A DNA stretch of 64,000 bases from Glandiceps talaboti. Its lineage: Eukaryota; Hemichordata; Enteropneusta; Spengelidae. Shown piece after piece: positions 26,970 through 38,454 of this stretch. The DNA lies in assembly GCF_964340395.1 (NCBI RefSeq), contig NC_135557.1, positions 25,980,114 to 26,044,113 of the forward strand. The letters are read 5' to 3'. Position numbers and translations under genes: made by a program. Positions within the stretch are counted from its first letter, which is position 1. Every line of letters starts with the position of its first letter. The notes below the pieces were generated by a model that worked only from the letters and a program-made list of their open reading frames with translations, made no database searches and was not told the origin of the DNA.

Positions 26970-27290
26970 ACCACAATGTCCATGGATAACTCAGAAATTA
27001 CAGGAGGGCTCAGTTCTCCTGTTACTATGTCCATGGATAACACAGAAATTACAGGAGGGCTCAGTTCTCCTGTTACTAAGTCCAGGGATGACACAGAATT
27101 TTCAGGAGGGCTCAGTTCTCCTGTTGCTAAGTCCAGGGATGACACAGAATATTCAGGAGGGCTCAGTTCTCCTGTTACTAAGTCCAGGGATGACACAGAA
27201 ATTACAGGAGAGGGTTCAGTTCTCCTGTTACTAAGTCCAGGGATGACACAGAAATTACAGGAGAGGGTTCAGTTCTCCAGTTGCTAAGTC
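26970..27290. repeat. 48-51-bp minisatellite, about seven copies
   Basis: Unit GGATGACACAGAAATTACAG plus GAGGGCTCAGTTCTCCTGTT. Open on both strands; its ORFs are repeat artefacts. Confidence 0.9.
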
Positions 27291-27789
27291 TAGGGAACAT
27301 TTAGCATAAACCACGGTCCCTATCTCAAAGTGACTATGCATAAATCAAGGTTTGTAAGTACATTATGCCTTGCAAGGTATTGGTGTATGAAGTTTGACTT
27401 CTTTAAAACTGTTTCAGACATTACTCTTGTAACAATGTATCAATCTTGTTTCAAATAATATACAAAATCTCAAGAGTAAAGGATTTGTCAACACACACAC
27501 ACAATGACTTCTAACATCTCAAAAAATACTGATTTCTAAACCTCTTTTAAAATCTATCAAAACACATAAAATATTTACAACTTTACTCTTTAAAAGCCTC
27601 TATAGCAATTATTACATAAACCCTGTACTTTTACACAATATAACGTGTAAGTTGGTGTACATGTACATAGCAATATAGATCTCTTTCGTGTATTACAGAT
27701 ATTTTTTCCCATCATACATTGCTTGGCAGTCATACTACTCTATGAAACAAGTTTTCTTGATTTCACAAAAATGTATCTACATTAGTGTT

Positions 27790-28445
27790 TACTACAGGTG
27801 TACATCTATCACATGTTAACTACAGGTGTACACCCATGTCACAGATGTTAACTACAGGTGTACATCTATCACAGATGTTTACTACAGGTGTACATCTATC
27901 ACAGATGTTTACTACAGTAGTACAGGTGTACATCTATCACAGATGTTAACTACAGGTGTACATCTATCACAGATGTTAACTACAGGTGTACATCTATCAC
28001 AGATGTTAACTACAGGTGTACATCTATCACAGATGTTAACTACAGGTGTACATCTATCACAGATGTTAACTACAGGTGTACATCTATCACAGATGTTAAC
28101 TACAGGTGTACATCTATCACAGATGTTAACTACAGGTGTACATCTATCACAGATGTTAACTACAGGTGTACATCTATCACAGATGTTAACTACAGGTGTA
28201 CATCTATCACAGATGTTTACTACAGGTGTACATCTATCACATGTTAACTACAGGTGTACACCCATGTCACAGATGTTAACTACAGGTGTACATCTATCAC
28301 AGATGTTTACTACAGGTGTACATCTATCACAGATGTTAACTACAGGTGTACATCTATCACAGATGTTAACTACAGGTGTACATCTATCACAGATGTTTAC
28401 TACAGGTGTACATCTATCACAGATGTTTACTACAGGTGGACACCC
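27790..28445. repeat. 30-bp minisatellite, about 21 copies
   Basis: Unit ACTACAGGTGTACATCTATC plus ACAGATGTTA, with occasional CACCCATG variants. A 30-bp unit keeps plus-strand frames open. Confidence 0.92.
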
Positions 28446-28532
28446 ATGAATTCCAATGACTTATTAGCAGACATTTCCCTGGACTCTATTCAAGGTGAGA
28501 GAGCCCCCTAGTGGCAAGTCTAGGAAAGCAAG

Positions 28533-28675
28533 ACTAGTGGCAAGTTCAGGATAAATGCTGTTAGCAATCTGTTAGCTAGCCTGTCCACTGTGATGGATCT
28601 GTGACTCCACTACGTCTATGTTAGCAGACAGGCTAGCTAAAGGATCGCTAACAGCTTTTATCCTGAACTTAAGTG
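28533..28675. mobile_element. MITE copy 1, TTCAGGATAAA inverted ends
   Basis: Ends GTTCAGGATAAA and TTTATCCTGAAC, with mirrored GCTGTTAGC and CTAGCCTGTC segments inside. Confidence 0.75.
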
Positions 28676-28679
28676 AAGT

Positions 28680-30390
28680 TTTTGGTTAATATCAACCAGT
28701 ATAGGTGTGCTACCACAACATACTCAGTTACTTGATTGTTAGTCATAATAAATATTAAGAGAATCAAATGCATTTATCTCTCTCATGCCTACATACATCT
28801 GCACCACAGCCATCTGAATATTCAGAAAATTACACTAGGGAGCATTTTCACGCGAGGTGTAAAACCACATGAAACTAAACATAACACTACTGGGTGTTTG
28901 CTCTTAAGTTGCACAGTGTGATCCTCTAAGAACTGTTCATGATTCAAAATATGTTAAAACAATTCATGAAATTCATAGAAGTGAATAGTGTTCTCCACAG
29001 TGGAATTTTATTATGCATTTGTATATAGACAAAGTTATAATTTTGTTAGCTGTATTTCAACAAGGAGCCCCTTCCAAGTCAGTATATGTTGTTCACTTCA
29101 TAATCATTGTTTGCCATTTGACTTCATGATGTTACTTGGATATTTCTGTACAATATATTCCTTGCTGTCATACTGTCATTGTAATCACATCTTACATGTA
29201 TCAACCACAGTCCCCTCTTACAGTCCACATCAGAAGTGTTTCTAATTTGGAAACCTCACATGAAACTGTGTAATCTCATAGTGTTGGGGGAGTAAGTGAC
29301 AAACATAACATAACATCAATGGTGGTGAATACACAAAGTCAGAACTTTTACATGTACATGTACACCAAGAGCCAATATATATCTATAACACAGCATCTAA
29401 TGTCATATTTTAGTTACCCAAGTTCTATCTTTCCTATAACCAGAATATGGCACATTTACATTGAATGATAACATTTTAAATAGAGTGAAGTTTACATATA
29501 CCAAATGTTGCAACAATGGGGTTTAGGTGAACTGATGAAAACTAAGGCTGTATAACTGATGATACACCCAAACTTTAAGAAACTAGACACCAAGAGTAAA
29601 CATCGCCACTAGTTATAATTGCAATTGGTCCAGCATCTTTTAGATTTAAGTGTCTCTCACGCACAGACACACAGCCAGTGACAGACACAGACACAGACAC
29701 ACACATACACATACACATACACACATGCTCAGAGCAGCAAGACAAGCTCAATCAACCATGCTTACAGCACTTATGCTAAAGAATGGCTACAGCATAGCAA
29801 AGCGCCCTCTATGGTAGTGTACAGAAGTTAACTGATGACAGACTACAAGCCCTTACACTAAAAAAGACATTATTTATTGCTCTTTGTGGTACATATATGC
29901 TAGTTTCGAATGCATAACAAAGACAAAGCTACCTTTGAACTTTATAAGGTCAAAGGTCACAATCAAACATGATTGTACATAGTAACTTTATCCATATTAA
30001 TACTTTGAGTAGAAATATGGTGTTTTTGATCACATGACCAAAACTCTAGCTTAGGGAATGCTTAAGATGATGAAATCAACTCTTGGCAATTTGCCAAGAG
30101 TATAGTTTCCCATCATGCTTTGCAGATGGGAGACCAAAAATTCATTGCATAGCATGGAACAACTACATACACGACATATATATATATATTTAAAAGGTAA
30201 GTAACTGTGCGGAATTTTTCTACTAATATGTATTAGTTTGTCAGGCAAAAGCACACTGAAGGCATACACTCATAATCTATAAAATACACGAAGAAAATCT
30301 TATGATTTGGCTGTTAAAATGAAAGTTGAAAAGGTTTCATCATATATATACAAAAATTCAGTTTTGGCACTGACTGAGACGGGCATCAAA
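28680..30390. other. Region 3' of PKNOX
   Basis: AT-rich, with a CA-rich microsatellite at 29655-29725. May hold alternative PKNOX 3' UTR sequence (minus strand). No other gene recognised. Confidence 0.4.
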
Positions 30391-30394
30391 TCGT

Positions 30395-30400
30395 TTTATT
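30395..30400 (-). terminator. Possible PKNOX polyadenylation signal
   Basis: AATAAA on the minus strand, 37 bases downstream of the PKNOX stop codon. It is a perfect hexamer but would give a very short 3' UTR, so a further downstream site may also be used. Confidence 0.35.
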
Positions 30401-30436
30401 TTTTTGGCAGTTAAAAACTGGCAGGATAAAAATTTG

Positions 30437-30657
30437 TTAATCAACCATTCCTGACGACGAACTACTGTCCAATCCTAAATCATCATTATCACTGTTCAGG
30501 GGGTTGTCTTCTCCATTGTGTACCATGTTTGCTAATGCTGCTGATGATGTCTGTTGTACTCCTAGCATAGGTGAGAGTGTAGCCCCCTGTAGAGCTGCCA
30601 TGTTTTCTACTCCCGTTGTATTCAATGCTACTGTTGTAACAGTATCTGTCCCGGAGG
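30437..30657 (-). CDS. Pknox: PKNOX coding exon 7 (C terminus and stop)
   Basis: Joined at phase 1, it reads [18 protein letters not shown] and [11 protein letters not shown], then an acidic end [17 protein letters not shown] and TAA. Acidic, serine-rich tails are common in PREP proteins. A minus-strand AATAAA lies 37 bases past the stop. Confidence 0.85.
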
Positions 30658-33600
30658 CTGTTCACAAAAATAAAGTAGAACAAAAACTATTAGAATTAAA
30701 AGTCTTCTGTCAATCAGAAATTTTGGTCTAAATTTTTGGGCCCCTTTCTGCTAAAACACTAAAATTAGCACCATGGGAAATCCCTATGGCAAAAGCAGTG
30801 CATTCTGGTAGGTTTCATAACCATGGCAACTTGTGATGAAGCTTAATCGTGGTAGATACATGTATGGCTATCTAGTCTGTTTTAGAAAGATACTAGTAAA
30901 TAGACCCAGATGTACAAACACTAACATGGAGATGAGAGTAAATAGATAATTCATCCAAATGATGTGTTATTTACCAGCACACCTGTAACTGACACTAATA
31001 TGCAAATGAGAAATTACATTTTACTGATAACCATATTTTACCTTTGATCTAAATGAAGGGTGAGTTCAGGATAAAAATGGTTTGCGATCCATTACCTCCA
31101 ATGTCTACATCACTGTGCTGTAACTGTACTAGGTCCCATCCACTACCACAGCTTGACACAGTACAGTGTCAGTGACGTGGACATTCTAGCTAATGGATCA
31201 CAAACTGTTTTTATCCTGAACTTGCCCCTTGCCTATATAACTATATACCTGCAACAAACACTATTATGTAAATGAAAAATGGATATGTAAATAACCATGT
31301 TTTACCTTTGACCCGAGTGACATCTAGTCTACCTGCACACAATTGTAAATAATAGTTTGATCTCACCTCACCTGCTACAGTGGTTGATGCTTGTACTAAC
31401 TGCTGTTGTTGTTGATGGGCATCTTGTTGCTGGATACCAACATTGGCAAGTGACTCTGGCCAGAACCTCTGAGTTGGTCGTGATTGATTTTTGTTTTTCT
31501 TGGCTTTAGGAGTTGGATCTGGATTACTAGCATCAAGCATAGGTTGAAGTATTCGCCTCCTGGCATTTATAAACCTAGAAGACAACATTAAAGGTCCAGT
31601 TTCCATCAAATTTAAAATGTAGGTGAGGAAACGACCGACTGATAGAGCTATATATAATAAGATGCACTAGAACCAAACTTGAAGAATGGTCATATATAAA
31701 TTGTTGAGGACGATCACACAATATCACGCAAACTCAATAAATAAACTTTGTTCATTTACGACAAAACATCAGAACACATAGAAAATACATGAAAATACTA
31801 CAGGAAACCAAGCACTGTATATCACATTAAAATTATAGGGTCTAATACTAGTAGTTGGGTTAAAAGTGACAAACCCACAAAATAGAAACTGTAGGTGTAA
31901 ATTTACAGAAATGAGATGATCAACGTATTACTTTATCATAGTTACAAAACTTACCAATTATTGACCTGTAGTAGTGTTAGATTTGTCTGACCTGCTATCT
32001 GTCTTTTTTCATCTTCAGTGGGATATGGATGCTGTCAATTCAACAAAATATATTACATTAATTTTCACAATCATGTGATATGGATGCTGTCAATTCCATA
32101 AAATGTATTACATTAATTTTTACAATCATGTGATATGGATGCTATGTTATAATCAAATTTATTGACCACTATGTACTCAGCTATGTTATAATCAAATTTA
32201 TTGACCACTATGTACTTAGCTATGTTATAATCAAATTTATTGACCACTATGTACTCAGCTATGTTATAATCAAATTTATTGACCACTATGTACTCAGCTA
32301 TGTTATAATCAAATTTATTGACCACTATGTACTTAGCTATGTTATAATCAAATTTATTGACCACTATGTACTTAGCTATGTTATAATCAAATTTATTGAC
32401 CACTATGTACTTAGCTATGTTATAATCAAATTTATTGACCACTATGTACTTAGCTATGTTATAATCAAATTTATTGACCACTATGTACTTAGCTATGTTA
32501 TAATCAAATTTATTGACCACTATGTACTCAGCTATGTTATAATCAAATTTATTGACCACTATGTACTCAGCTATGTTATAATCAAATTTATTGACCACTA
32601 TGTACTTAGCTATGTTATAATCAAATTTATTGACCACTATGTACTCAGCTATGTTATAATCAAATTTATTGACCACTATGTACCCAGCTATGTTATAATT
32701 GTCTTTATTATCAAATTTACTCACCACAATGTGCTGGAAGAGCCATGACCTCATAACATTAGTAGCTTGTTTTGGAAGAACGCCTCTCTTGTTTTTTCTT
32801 TTGTTTAGCAAGTCACTGTCTGCAAAACTTGTATCAAAAGTAGAGGGGGTGGAAGTAGTAACTGTAAGTGACGCCGATGGAGTTGTTATATGTGTTGATT
32901 GTGAGGGCACTCCGATCTGAGAAATGGGAGTTGATCCATGAATTATTGGCGTGGAGATAACTTGTTGTGCTTGTGCAACAGCCTGTGGAGGGGTGGTTTG
33001 TATTTGTACAGTTCCTGGAATAGCTCCTTGTGTGACTACTCCTTGAGGTGTCATTACCCCCTGTGGGGTGACCATTGTCACTGGTTGATAAACAATTTGT
33101 CCTGCTGCATTCATTACTGTTGCCATGGTAACTGTTGGTTGTACTTGTGTTTGTTGGACCTGCGCAACAGCAGCACCTTGTCCTGTTTGGTTTGGTTGTT
33201 GTAAAATAACTGCTCCAGTAGCTCCCGATTGGATTGGTGTTCCTGAAGTTGTCATTTGTTGAATGTGTTGTTGTTGTGGCTGTGTTTGAACCTAGAAAGA
33301 GTTCAAATGTCAACTGATTACACAAGTCATGTGACATATCTATAAATTTAATTGAGGTCAATTCAATACTATTGGCTCAAATGAAACACTGAACATGACT
33401 GCAGTTCTTGGGGTAGTGAACATTTAACATGACTGCAGTTCTTGGGGTAGTGGACATTAAACATGACTGCAGTTCTTGGGGTAGTGGACATTAAACATGA
33501 CTGCAGTTCTTGGGGTAGTGGACATTAAACATGACTGCAGTTCTTGGGGTAGTGTACCACCTTTGACTCAGTTTTTGTTAAAGGGTCATTGTAATGGGTA

Positions 33601-34832
33601 GTTATGTATCTGACATGCCACAATTTCACACACATGAATGAATGTCATTTTGGATTGGATGCCATATCAATGTAAACATTGCAAAACATGGTGAAATCCG
33701 ATATCAATTTTCTACTGACAGAAGTTCACCTATGCTAATCAAGTTCTTCCAATAACATTTGTGAATTCTCAGTTCTAACCCCAACACTTACTTTACCTCA
33801 CCCCAACACTGTGACACACCACACATGAAAAGTCATACACTGTTCATCTGTAAATCAAACTCCCTCCAATTTACACCCCCTCATACCATACACTGCTCAT
33901 CAAGAGTCAACCCCCCCCACCCCACCCCCACCCCCACACACCATACCATATACTCATTGCCCGTCATACCCACACCTTGAAATAACATTTTAATCTAAAC
34001 AAAGATGGCTTCGATTCACAATCAATTATAAAGTCTGTCAATCAACCATGTAAATCAAAGAAATTCAAGAAATACAAGGATCAGGGGGCACAGTATTCCT
34101 AAACAAGGTAAATTCTAATAGTGCTTTCAATGACGCCATCCTGCAATGAATGACTGTCTTGTCATCACACAGATTAAGCTTAGACCACAATTCAGATTAC
34201 ATTTTCATTTAGTAGCCATCTTGTAAGATGACATTTTATTAACATATATTATCATGTGACTATATCTTCTAAGATGACCTCAAGTGACCTTTTATTAACA
34301 CCATCATCGTGTTAGAACACTACATTCGTCACCGTGTTAGAACACTACATCCGTCATCGTGTTAGAACACTACATCTACTACTCTAGTTCATCTTGTCAA
34401 AACCATTTCATTGATATAAACATTAGAGTTATTCTAATTACTAGACAGATTACCATGGTTACACTTATTGATGTAGATAGATAGAAATGGTGATAGTACT
34501 TTATTCGACAATGGCAATGGGAATTCACTACATTTATAGTACAATCATACCGTGATACATTTTCCTGGAGTTTCAAGAAACGATGTAGATTTTCCAGGAC
34601 TTCCCAAGATTTTCCAGAAGTTGTTTGATATTGTAGCGTTTGAAAACACTTCCTTGAAATGTATTAATCTTGTACACAGTTGTAAATGATCTTATTCTGT
34701 TATTTGTAAATAAACTAATAACTGTTGTTTGTGATAAAACTGAGATTACACCTACTTGTATCTGTTGGACTTGTTGTATTTGATTCTGTTGTTGCTGCTG
34801 CTGCTGTTGTTGTTGCTGCTGTTGCTGCAGCT

Positions 34833-34863
<31 letters not shown>

Positions 34864-36250
34864 TTGCTGTTGCATTTGCTGCTGTTCTGGTGTCATAGCA
34901 ACCGGTCCTCCGGGATAATTTGGAATGTCATTGCGAAGTAAGTTATCACTCTGCATTTTGCCTTTAAGGCATGTGATGTAACGGTGACAAAAGTCTTTAC
35001 AAAGTTCGTTGACCTTTTCCAACTCCAACAAATGGATCCGAAGAACTTGAATTGCTTTGACCATCTGAGAATACCAAGATGAAGATTTGCATGAAACTTT
35101 TGAGTATGGAAGCCATTTTCATCTTTTTGTTTGTTCTTACACTAATCACACTGTGCAATCATAGACCCTCCACGTGGGTGGAGGGTCTATGGTGCAATAG
35201 ACAGCCTTGACACTTACCAAATTATCAACTTATAGACAGCCTTGACACTTACCAAATTATCAACTTATAGACAGCCTTGACACTTACCAAATTATCAACT
35301 TATAGACAGCCTTGACACTTTACAAATTATCAACTTATAGACAGCCTTGACACTTACCAAATTATCAACTTATAGACAGCCTTGACACTTACCAAATTAT
35401 CAACTTATAGACTATGGATTTCAGCCTTGACACTTACCAAATTATCAACTTATAGACAGCCTTGACACTTACCAAATTATCAATTTATAGACTATGGATT
35501 TCAGCCTTGACACTTACCAAATTATCAACCTATAGACAGCCTTGACACTTACCAAATTATCAACTTATAGACAGCCTTGACACTTACCAAATTATCAACT
35601 TATAGACTATGGATTTCAGCCTTGACACTTACCAAATTATCAACTTATAGATTATGGATTTCAGCCTTGACACTTACCAAATTATCAACCTATAGACAGC
35701 CTTGACACTTACCAAATTATCAACTTCTGGATCATCACTAAAGAAAGGTTTGCCTTCTTGTTCTTGATGTCTGACAAAGGTTTCTATGTCCACATCAAAA
35801 CTTGCTGACGTTGGTGGGTCTGCACTCTGTGTAGCCTGCTCACACTTCTCAAACAGTAGCGTCATCAAAGGAAACAGTGGATGCCTGCAAACAAGAGTCA
35901 TAAACAATGCGATAGTTTGATACAGAAAACTCTAATCTTTCAAACAAGGCTGGTTTCATGTATAACTAAACAAGAATTTCCTATTTCCAATTACAAAATA
36001 GAATCATGCTATGTGCACAGAGTCCAATCTGGTTCATTTTCAAACTGTGCTTGTACACTTGTCCCTCTGGAAATTTGTTGTAAGCTGATCTAAGCAACCA
36101 AGACTGGTACATTCTGACTGTAAAACACATATTTGGCAACAATCAACAAGTCTTGTTTAAGATATATGGAAGGTGTATGTATTTTACAGTCTATAGTGTT
36201 TTGTTTGTTTGAGTGCCTCTCTGTGTGTGTATGTATGTATGTATGTATGT

Positions 36251-36312
<62 letters not shown>

Positions 36313-36709
36313 TGTAAACTGTATACATTGTGTTTCTGAAAGAGAATCTATTCTTTTACCCTTATCTTCATTGAGAAGTTAAGTGGCCACTACAATAGTA
36401 ATGAGGCCATCTAACTCACCTATAAATTGCTCTTTTATCATTTTCAGTTTGTGCCTGCATATCTCCAGCATTGACAGTCTGTTCCTGTGTTTGTACACTG
36501 GGTGTGGTTTGAACCGTAGACTGTGGTGTGATGGATTGTGTTGGTGTTGACACCTGTCGTACTTGTACTCCGCCATGCTGCATCTGTTGACCACTATTTT
36601 GCTGTGGCTGTTGATGTACTATCTGGGCATCCTGGTACGAAGGTGGTGCCAGACTCTGGTGATGACTGGCTACTAAGGAAACCGGAACAGGACCCGCTGC
36701 ATGCTGCAT
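30437..36709 (-). CDS. Pknox: PKNOX/PREP TALE homeodomain transcription factor (whole coding region, seven exons)
   Basis: Nuclear TALE-class homeobox factor that dimerises with PBX and binds TGATTGACAG-like sites. Coding exons on the minus strand: 36709-36420, 35884-35713, 35064-34756, 33291-32725, 32031-31955, 31574-31372 and 30657-30437. All phases agree and give 612 residues, longer than the roughly 440-470 of vertebrate PKNOX because of glutamine-rich stretches. Domains in order: Q-rich N terminus; MEIS/PREP N-terminal PBX-interaction region, about residues 95-190 ([20 protein letters not shown], then [13 protein letters not shown], then [20 protein letters not shown]); polyQ; Q/T/V-rich activation-like region; homeodomain, about 423-485, with the three-residue loop HPYPTEDEK and helix 3 VNNWFINARRR (Ile at homeodomain position 50, typical of TALE); acidic serine-rich C terminus. 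The exact start is the least certain part. Confidence 0.92.
31068..31226. mobile_element. MITE copy 2, same family, in the PKNOX intron
   Basis: Ends GTTCAGGATAAAAATGGTTT and AAACTGTTTTTATCCTGAAC, with an inner mirrored GATCCATTA/TAATGGATC. It shares its outer ends with the 28533 copy but not its interior. Confidence 0.75.
31372..31574 (-). CDS. Pknox: PKNOX coding exon 6 (end of homeodomain)
   Basis: Begins [20 protein letters not shown], completing the recognition helix. It continues through a basic segment and [14 protein letters not shown], a motif shared with vertebrate PKNOX C-terminal to the homeodomain, to a short Q run. It ends phase 1 at GCA G before GTGAGG. Confidence 0.9.
31955..32031 (-). 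CDS. Pknox: PKNOX coding exon 5 (homeodomain loop, helix 2 and start of helix 3)
   Basis: A 77-nt exon encoding [17 protein letters not shown] and LTLLQVNN plus two bases of the helix-3 tryptophan codon. It contains the TALE three-residue loop extension (PYP). The acceptor is TTGACAG and the donor GTAAGT. The intron falls inside the WF of WFIN. Confidence 0.92.
32130..32745. repeat. 39-bp array copying the PKNOX exon 4 end (about 15 copies)
   Basis: Units translate (minus strand) as 13-residue [13 protein letters not shown] or ...IAK repeats in frame with exon 4. The founder spans the exon end ACATTGTG and donor GTGAGTAAATTTGAT. The copies read ACATAGTGGTCAATAAA, so the decoy donors are degraded to GTCAAT. 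The array fills most of the intron. Confidence 0.93.
32725..33291 (-). CDS. Pknox: PKNOX coding exon 4 (Q/T/V-rich region and homeodomain start)
   Basis: A 567-nt phase 0-0 exon. It opens [13 protein letters not shown], continues with [15 protein letters not shown]-type repeats also seen in vertebrate PKNOX, and ends in the homeodomain arm and helix 1, [20 protein letters not shown] then QHIV. The donor is GTGAGT. The reading frame stays open through the whole array in the next intron, so a retained intron would add repeats instead of the rest of the homeodomain. Confidence 0.92.
33385..33555. repeat. 34-bp minisatellite, five copies
   Basis: Unit CATGACTGCAGTTCTTGGGG plus TAGTGGACATTAAA, in PKNOX intron 3. 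It does not include an exon border. Confidence 0.92.
34305..34378. repeat. About 24-bp repeat, three copies
   Basis: CGTGTTAGAACACTACAT with CATCGTCA-like linkers. Confidence 0.88.
34756..35064 (-). CDS. Pknox: PKNOX coding exon 3 (MEIS/PREP domain, second half, polyQ)
   Basis: Phase 0-0 exon. It starts [18 protein letters not shown] and [19 protein letters not shown], then turns into a long glutamine tract interrupted by single Met, Leu and Asn residues and written with mixed CAG and CAA codons. The acceptor is TTCTCAG and the donor GTAGGT. The tract is a likely length polymorphism. Confidence 0.9.
35195..35735. repeat. 35/45-bp array copying the PKNOX exon 2 end and donor (about 15 copies)
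   Basis: Each unit carries AAGTTGATAATTTG followed by GTAAGTGTCAAGGCTG (minus strand), identical to the exon 2 end and its intron start. Two unit lengths alternate, the longer with an extra TATGGATTTC (plus strand). The exon is the rightmost copy. The array fills most of the intron. Confidence 0.95.
35713..35884 (-). CDS. Pknox: PKNOX coding exon 2 (MEIS/PREP domain, first half)
   Basis: Encodes [35 protein letters not shown] and [13 protein letters not shown], nearly diagnostic for PREP proteins. It ends phase 0 at TTG followed by GTAAGT. Its last 14-15 bases plus the donor are repeated through the following intron. Confidence 0.92.
36218..36312. repeat. (TG)n microsatellite
   Basis: TG/TATG run inside PKNOX intron 1. 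Confidence 0.95.
36420..36709 (-). CDS. Pknox: PKNOX coding exon 1
   Basis: Starts at an ATG followed by QHAAGPVPV, preceded by a 5' UTR stretch back to a TTCAG acceptor at 36756. Low-complexity Q/P/T-rich sequence ends in ENDKRAIYR, the conserved lead into the MEIS/PREP domain. The donor GTGAGT leaves phase 2. Confidence 0.75.
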
Positions 36710-36755
36710 GGTGAAATGGAATCTCCTGACGGACCAAAGAGGCCCTCACTAGAAT
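36710..36755 (-). other. PKNOX 5' UTR part of the first coding exon
   Basis: Between a TTTTTTATTCAG acceptor and the ATG at 36709. This implies at least one upstream non-coding exon. The best donor for it is AAG followed by GTAAGA at 41440/41439 (minus strand), inside the CpG-containing block. Confidence 0.45.
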
Positions 36756-36759
36756 CTGA

Positions 36760-37895
36760 ATAAAAAAATCAGAATTGACATATAAGCTGTTTGATAACAT
36801 CAAACATTTGTGAGAACGCCAGATACTACATTCAAGAGTGGTTTTGTAGCTAGTTGGGAGTAGCTACACAGAATGAGATTCTCAAGGTATTTACCTTTAA
36901 TCATACTCAAACACATTAGATTTTTTGACGCTTCTAAAACAAAGTTTGTATGAACTGCTGAGTTATGGTACATTATATTTACACAAGTATAATGCACAAA
37001 TCAAATCTCATTGTCTGTTTTCTAGAAATTGGAGGTCTGGATTCTATAATGACCAAAAAAACAGCGCCCTCAATGGTGACCATGATTGCAATCTTTTTTC
37101 TGTACTGTTTTTGGATAATATCGACCATTATACAATGTCTACTTTTGGGTATTTTAACAATTTTCAGTGAATATACAGTGTTGTCTGATCGAAAACTAAT
37201 ACTCCAGTTACATTGTAGAACTAGTACAATTTTAACATGGCAACAGATTCAAAACTTTAGCTTTCGTTCAAGATTTAAACTTGCCACTACACTACCTACA
37301 GATAATATTGACTACTAATTAACAGATATAATGTCTTTTTATTGTCTAATTTTTTATGGCTATATCTTAGGTTTATATTTGATGAAAAAAGTGTCAGTAC
37401 AGTTTGTACAGATTTGATCCAGTAAGACTTGTTGCTATGGTGATAGACAGTTGTCTGCCACATTGCTGACAATATAACCTGACACATATACACAGACACA
37501 TTAGTGCTGTCAGTACACTGTTGTCATGGCAATGCCAAATTTTCCATGATAATAGATCGTATACATTAATATTCTTGACCAGTTAATTTATATGTGATAA
37601 AAGAGACAGTGGTAAGTGTATAAATTACAATAAAATGACAATAAACAGCTCATTGTCATTTTGTTGGCACCAGTCTGACACATGTATAGATAGTGCTGGC
37701 AGTATACTGTTGTCATGGCTACAGGTTGACATTGTCATTGTATGTATTACTGAACATTCAACTGTAAAGTTTAAAGTACACTAAATCTGGAATCTTTACA
37801 GAGTGTAACAAAATAGTGGGTAGCAATTAATACAATAGGTGATAACTGACAGTAGGTGATCTTAACTGTTATTGTTATAAAGGTACTTTAAAATG
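36760..37895. other. PKNOX 5' intron, unique part
   Basis: No exon or repeat array seen. A CAGTACA(C/G)TGTTGTCATGGC element appears twice (about 37510 and 37700). Confidence 0.45.
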
Positions 37896-37899
37896 ACAA

Positions 37900-38450
37900 T
37901 ATACATGAACACAACATCGTACATGATTTAGTCGTATAAGATTTAGTACATATACATGAACACAACAATGTACATGATTTAGTCATATAAGATTTAGTAC
38001 ATATATATACATGAACACAACAATGTACATGATGTAGTCATATAAGATTTAGTACACATACATACATGAACACAACAATGTACATAATGTAGTCATATAA
38101 GATTTAGTACATATACATGAACACAACAATGTACATGATTTAGTCATATAAGATTTAGTACATATACATACATGAACACAGCAATGTACATGATGTAGTC
38201 ATATAAGATTTAGTACATATATATACATGAACACAACAATGTACATGATTTAGTCATATAAGATTTAGTACATATATATACATGAACACAACAATGTACA
38301 TGATGTAGTCATATAAGATTTAGTACATATATATACATGAACACAACAATGTACATGATGTAGTCATATAAGATTTACTACATATATATACATGAACACA
38401 ACAATGTACATGATGTAATCGTATAAGATTTAGTACATATACATACATGG
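37900..38450. repeat. 53-62-bp minisatellite, about ten copies
   Basis: Unit ATACATGAACACAACAATGT plus ACATGATTTAGTCATATAAG and ATTTAGTACAT. Confidence 0.92.
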
Positions 38451-38454
38451 TGGT

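Noticed and set aside
27826-28449. 207-codon ORF with GVHLSQMLTT repeats
   Set aside because: 30-bp minisatellite; no flanking coding sequence.
33385-33555. A sixth donor-anchored array in PKNOX intron 3
   Set aside because: The 34-bp unit shares nothing with the exon ends on either side, so it is an ordinary minisatellite.
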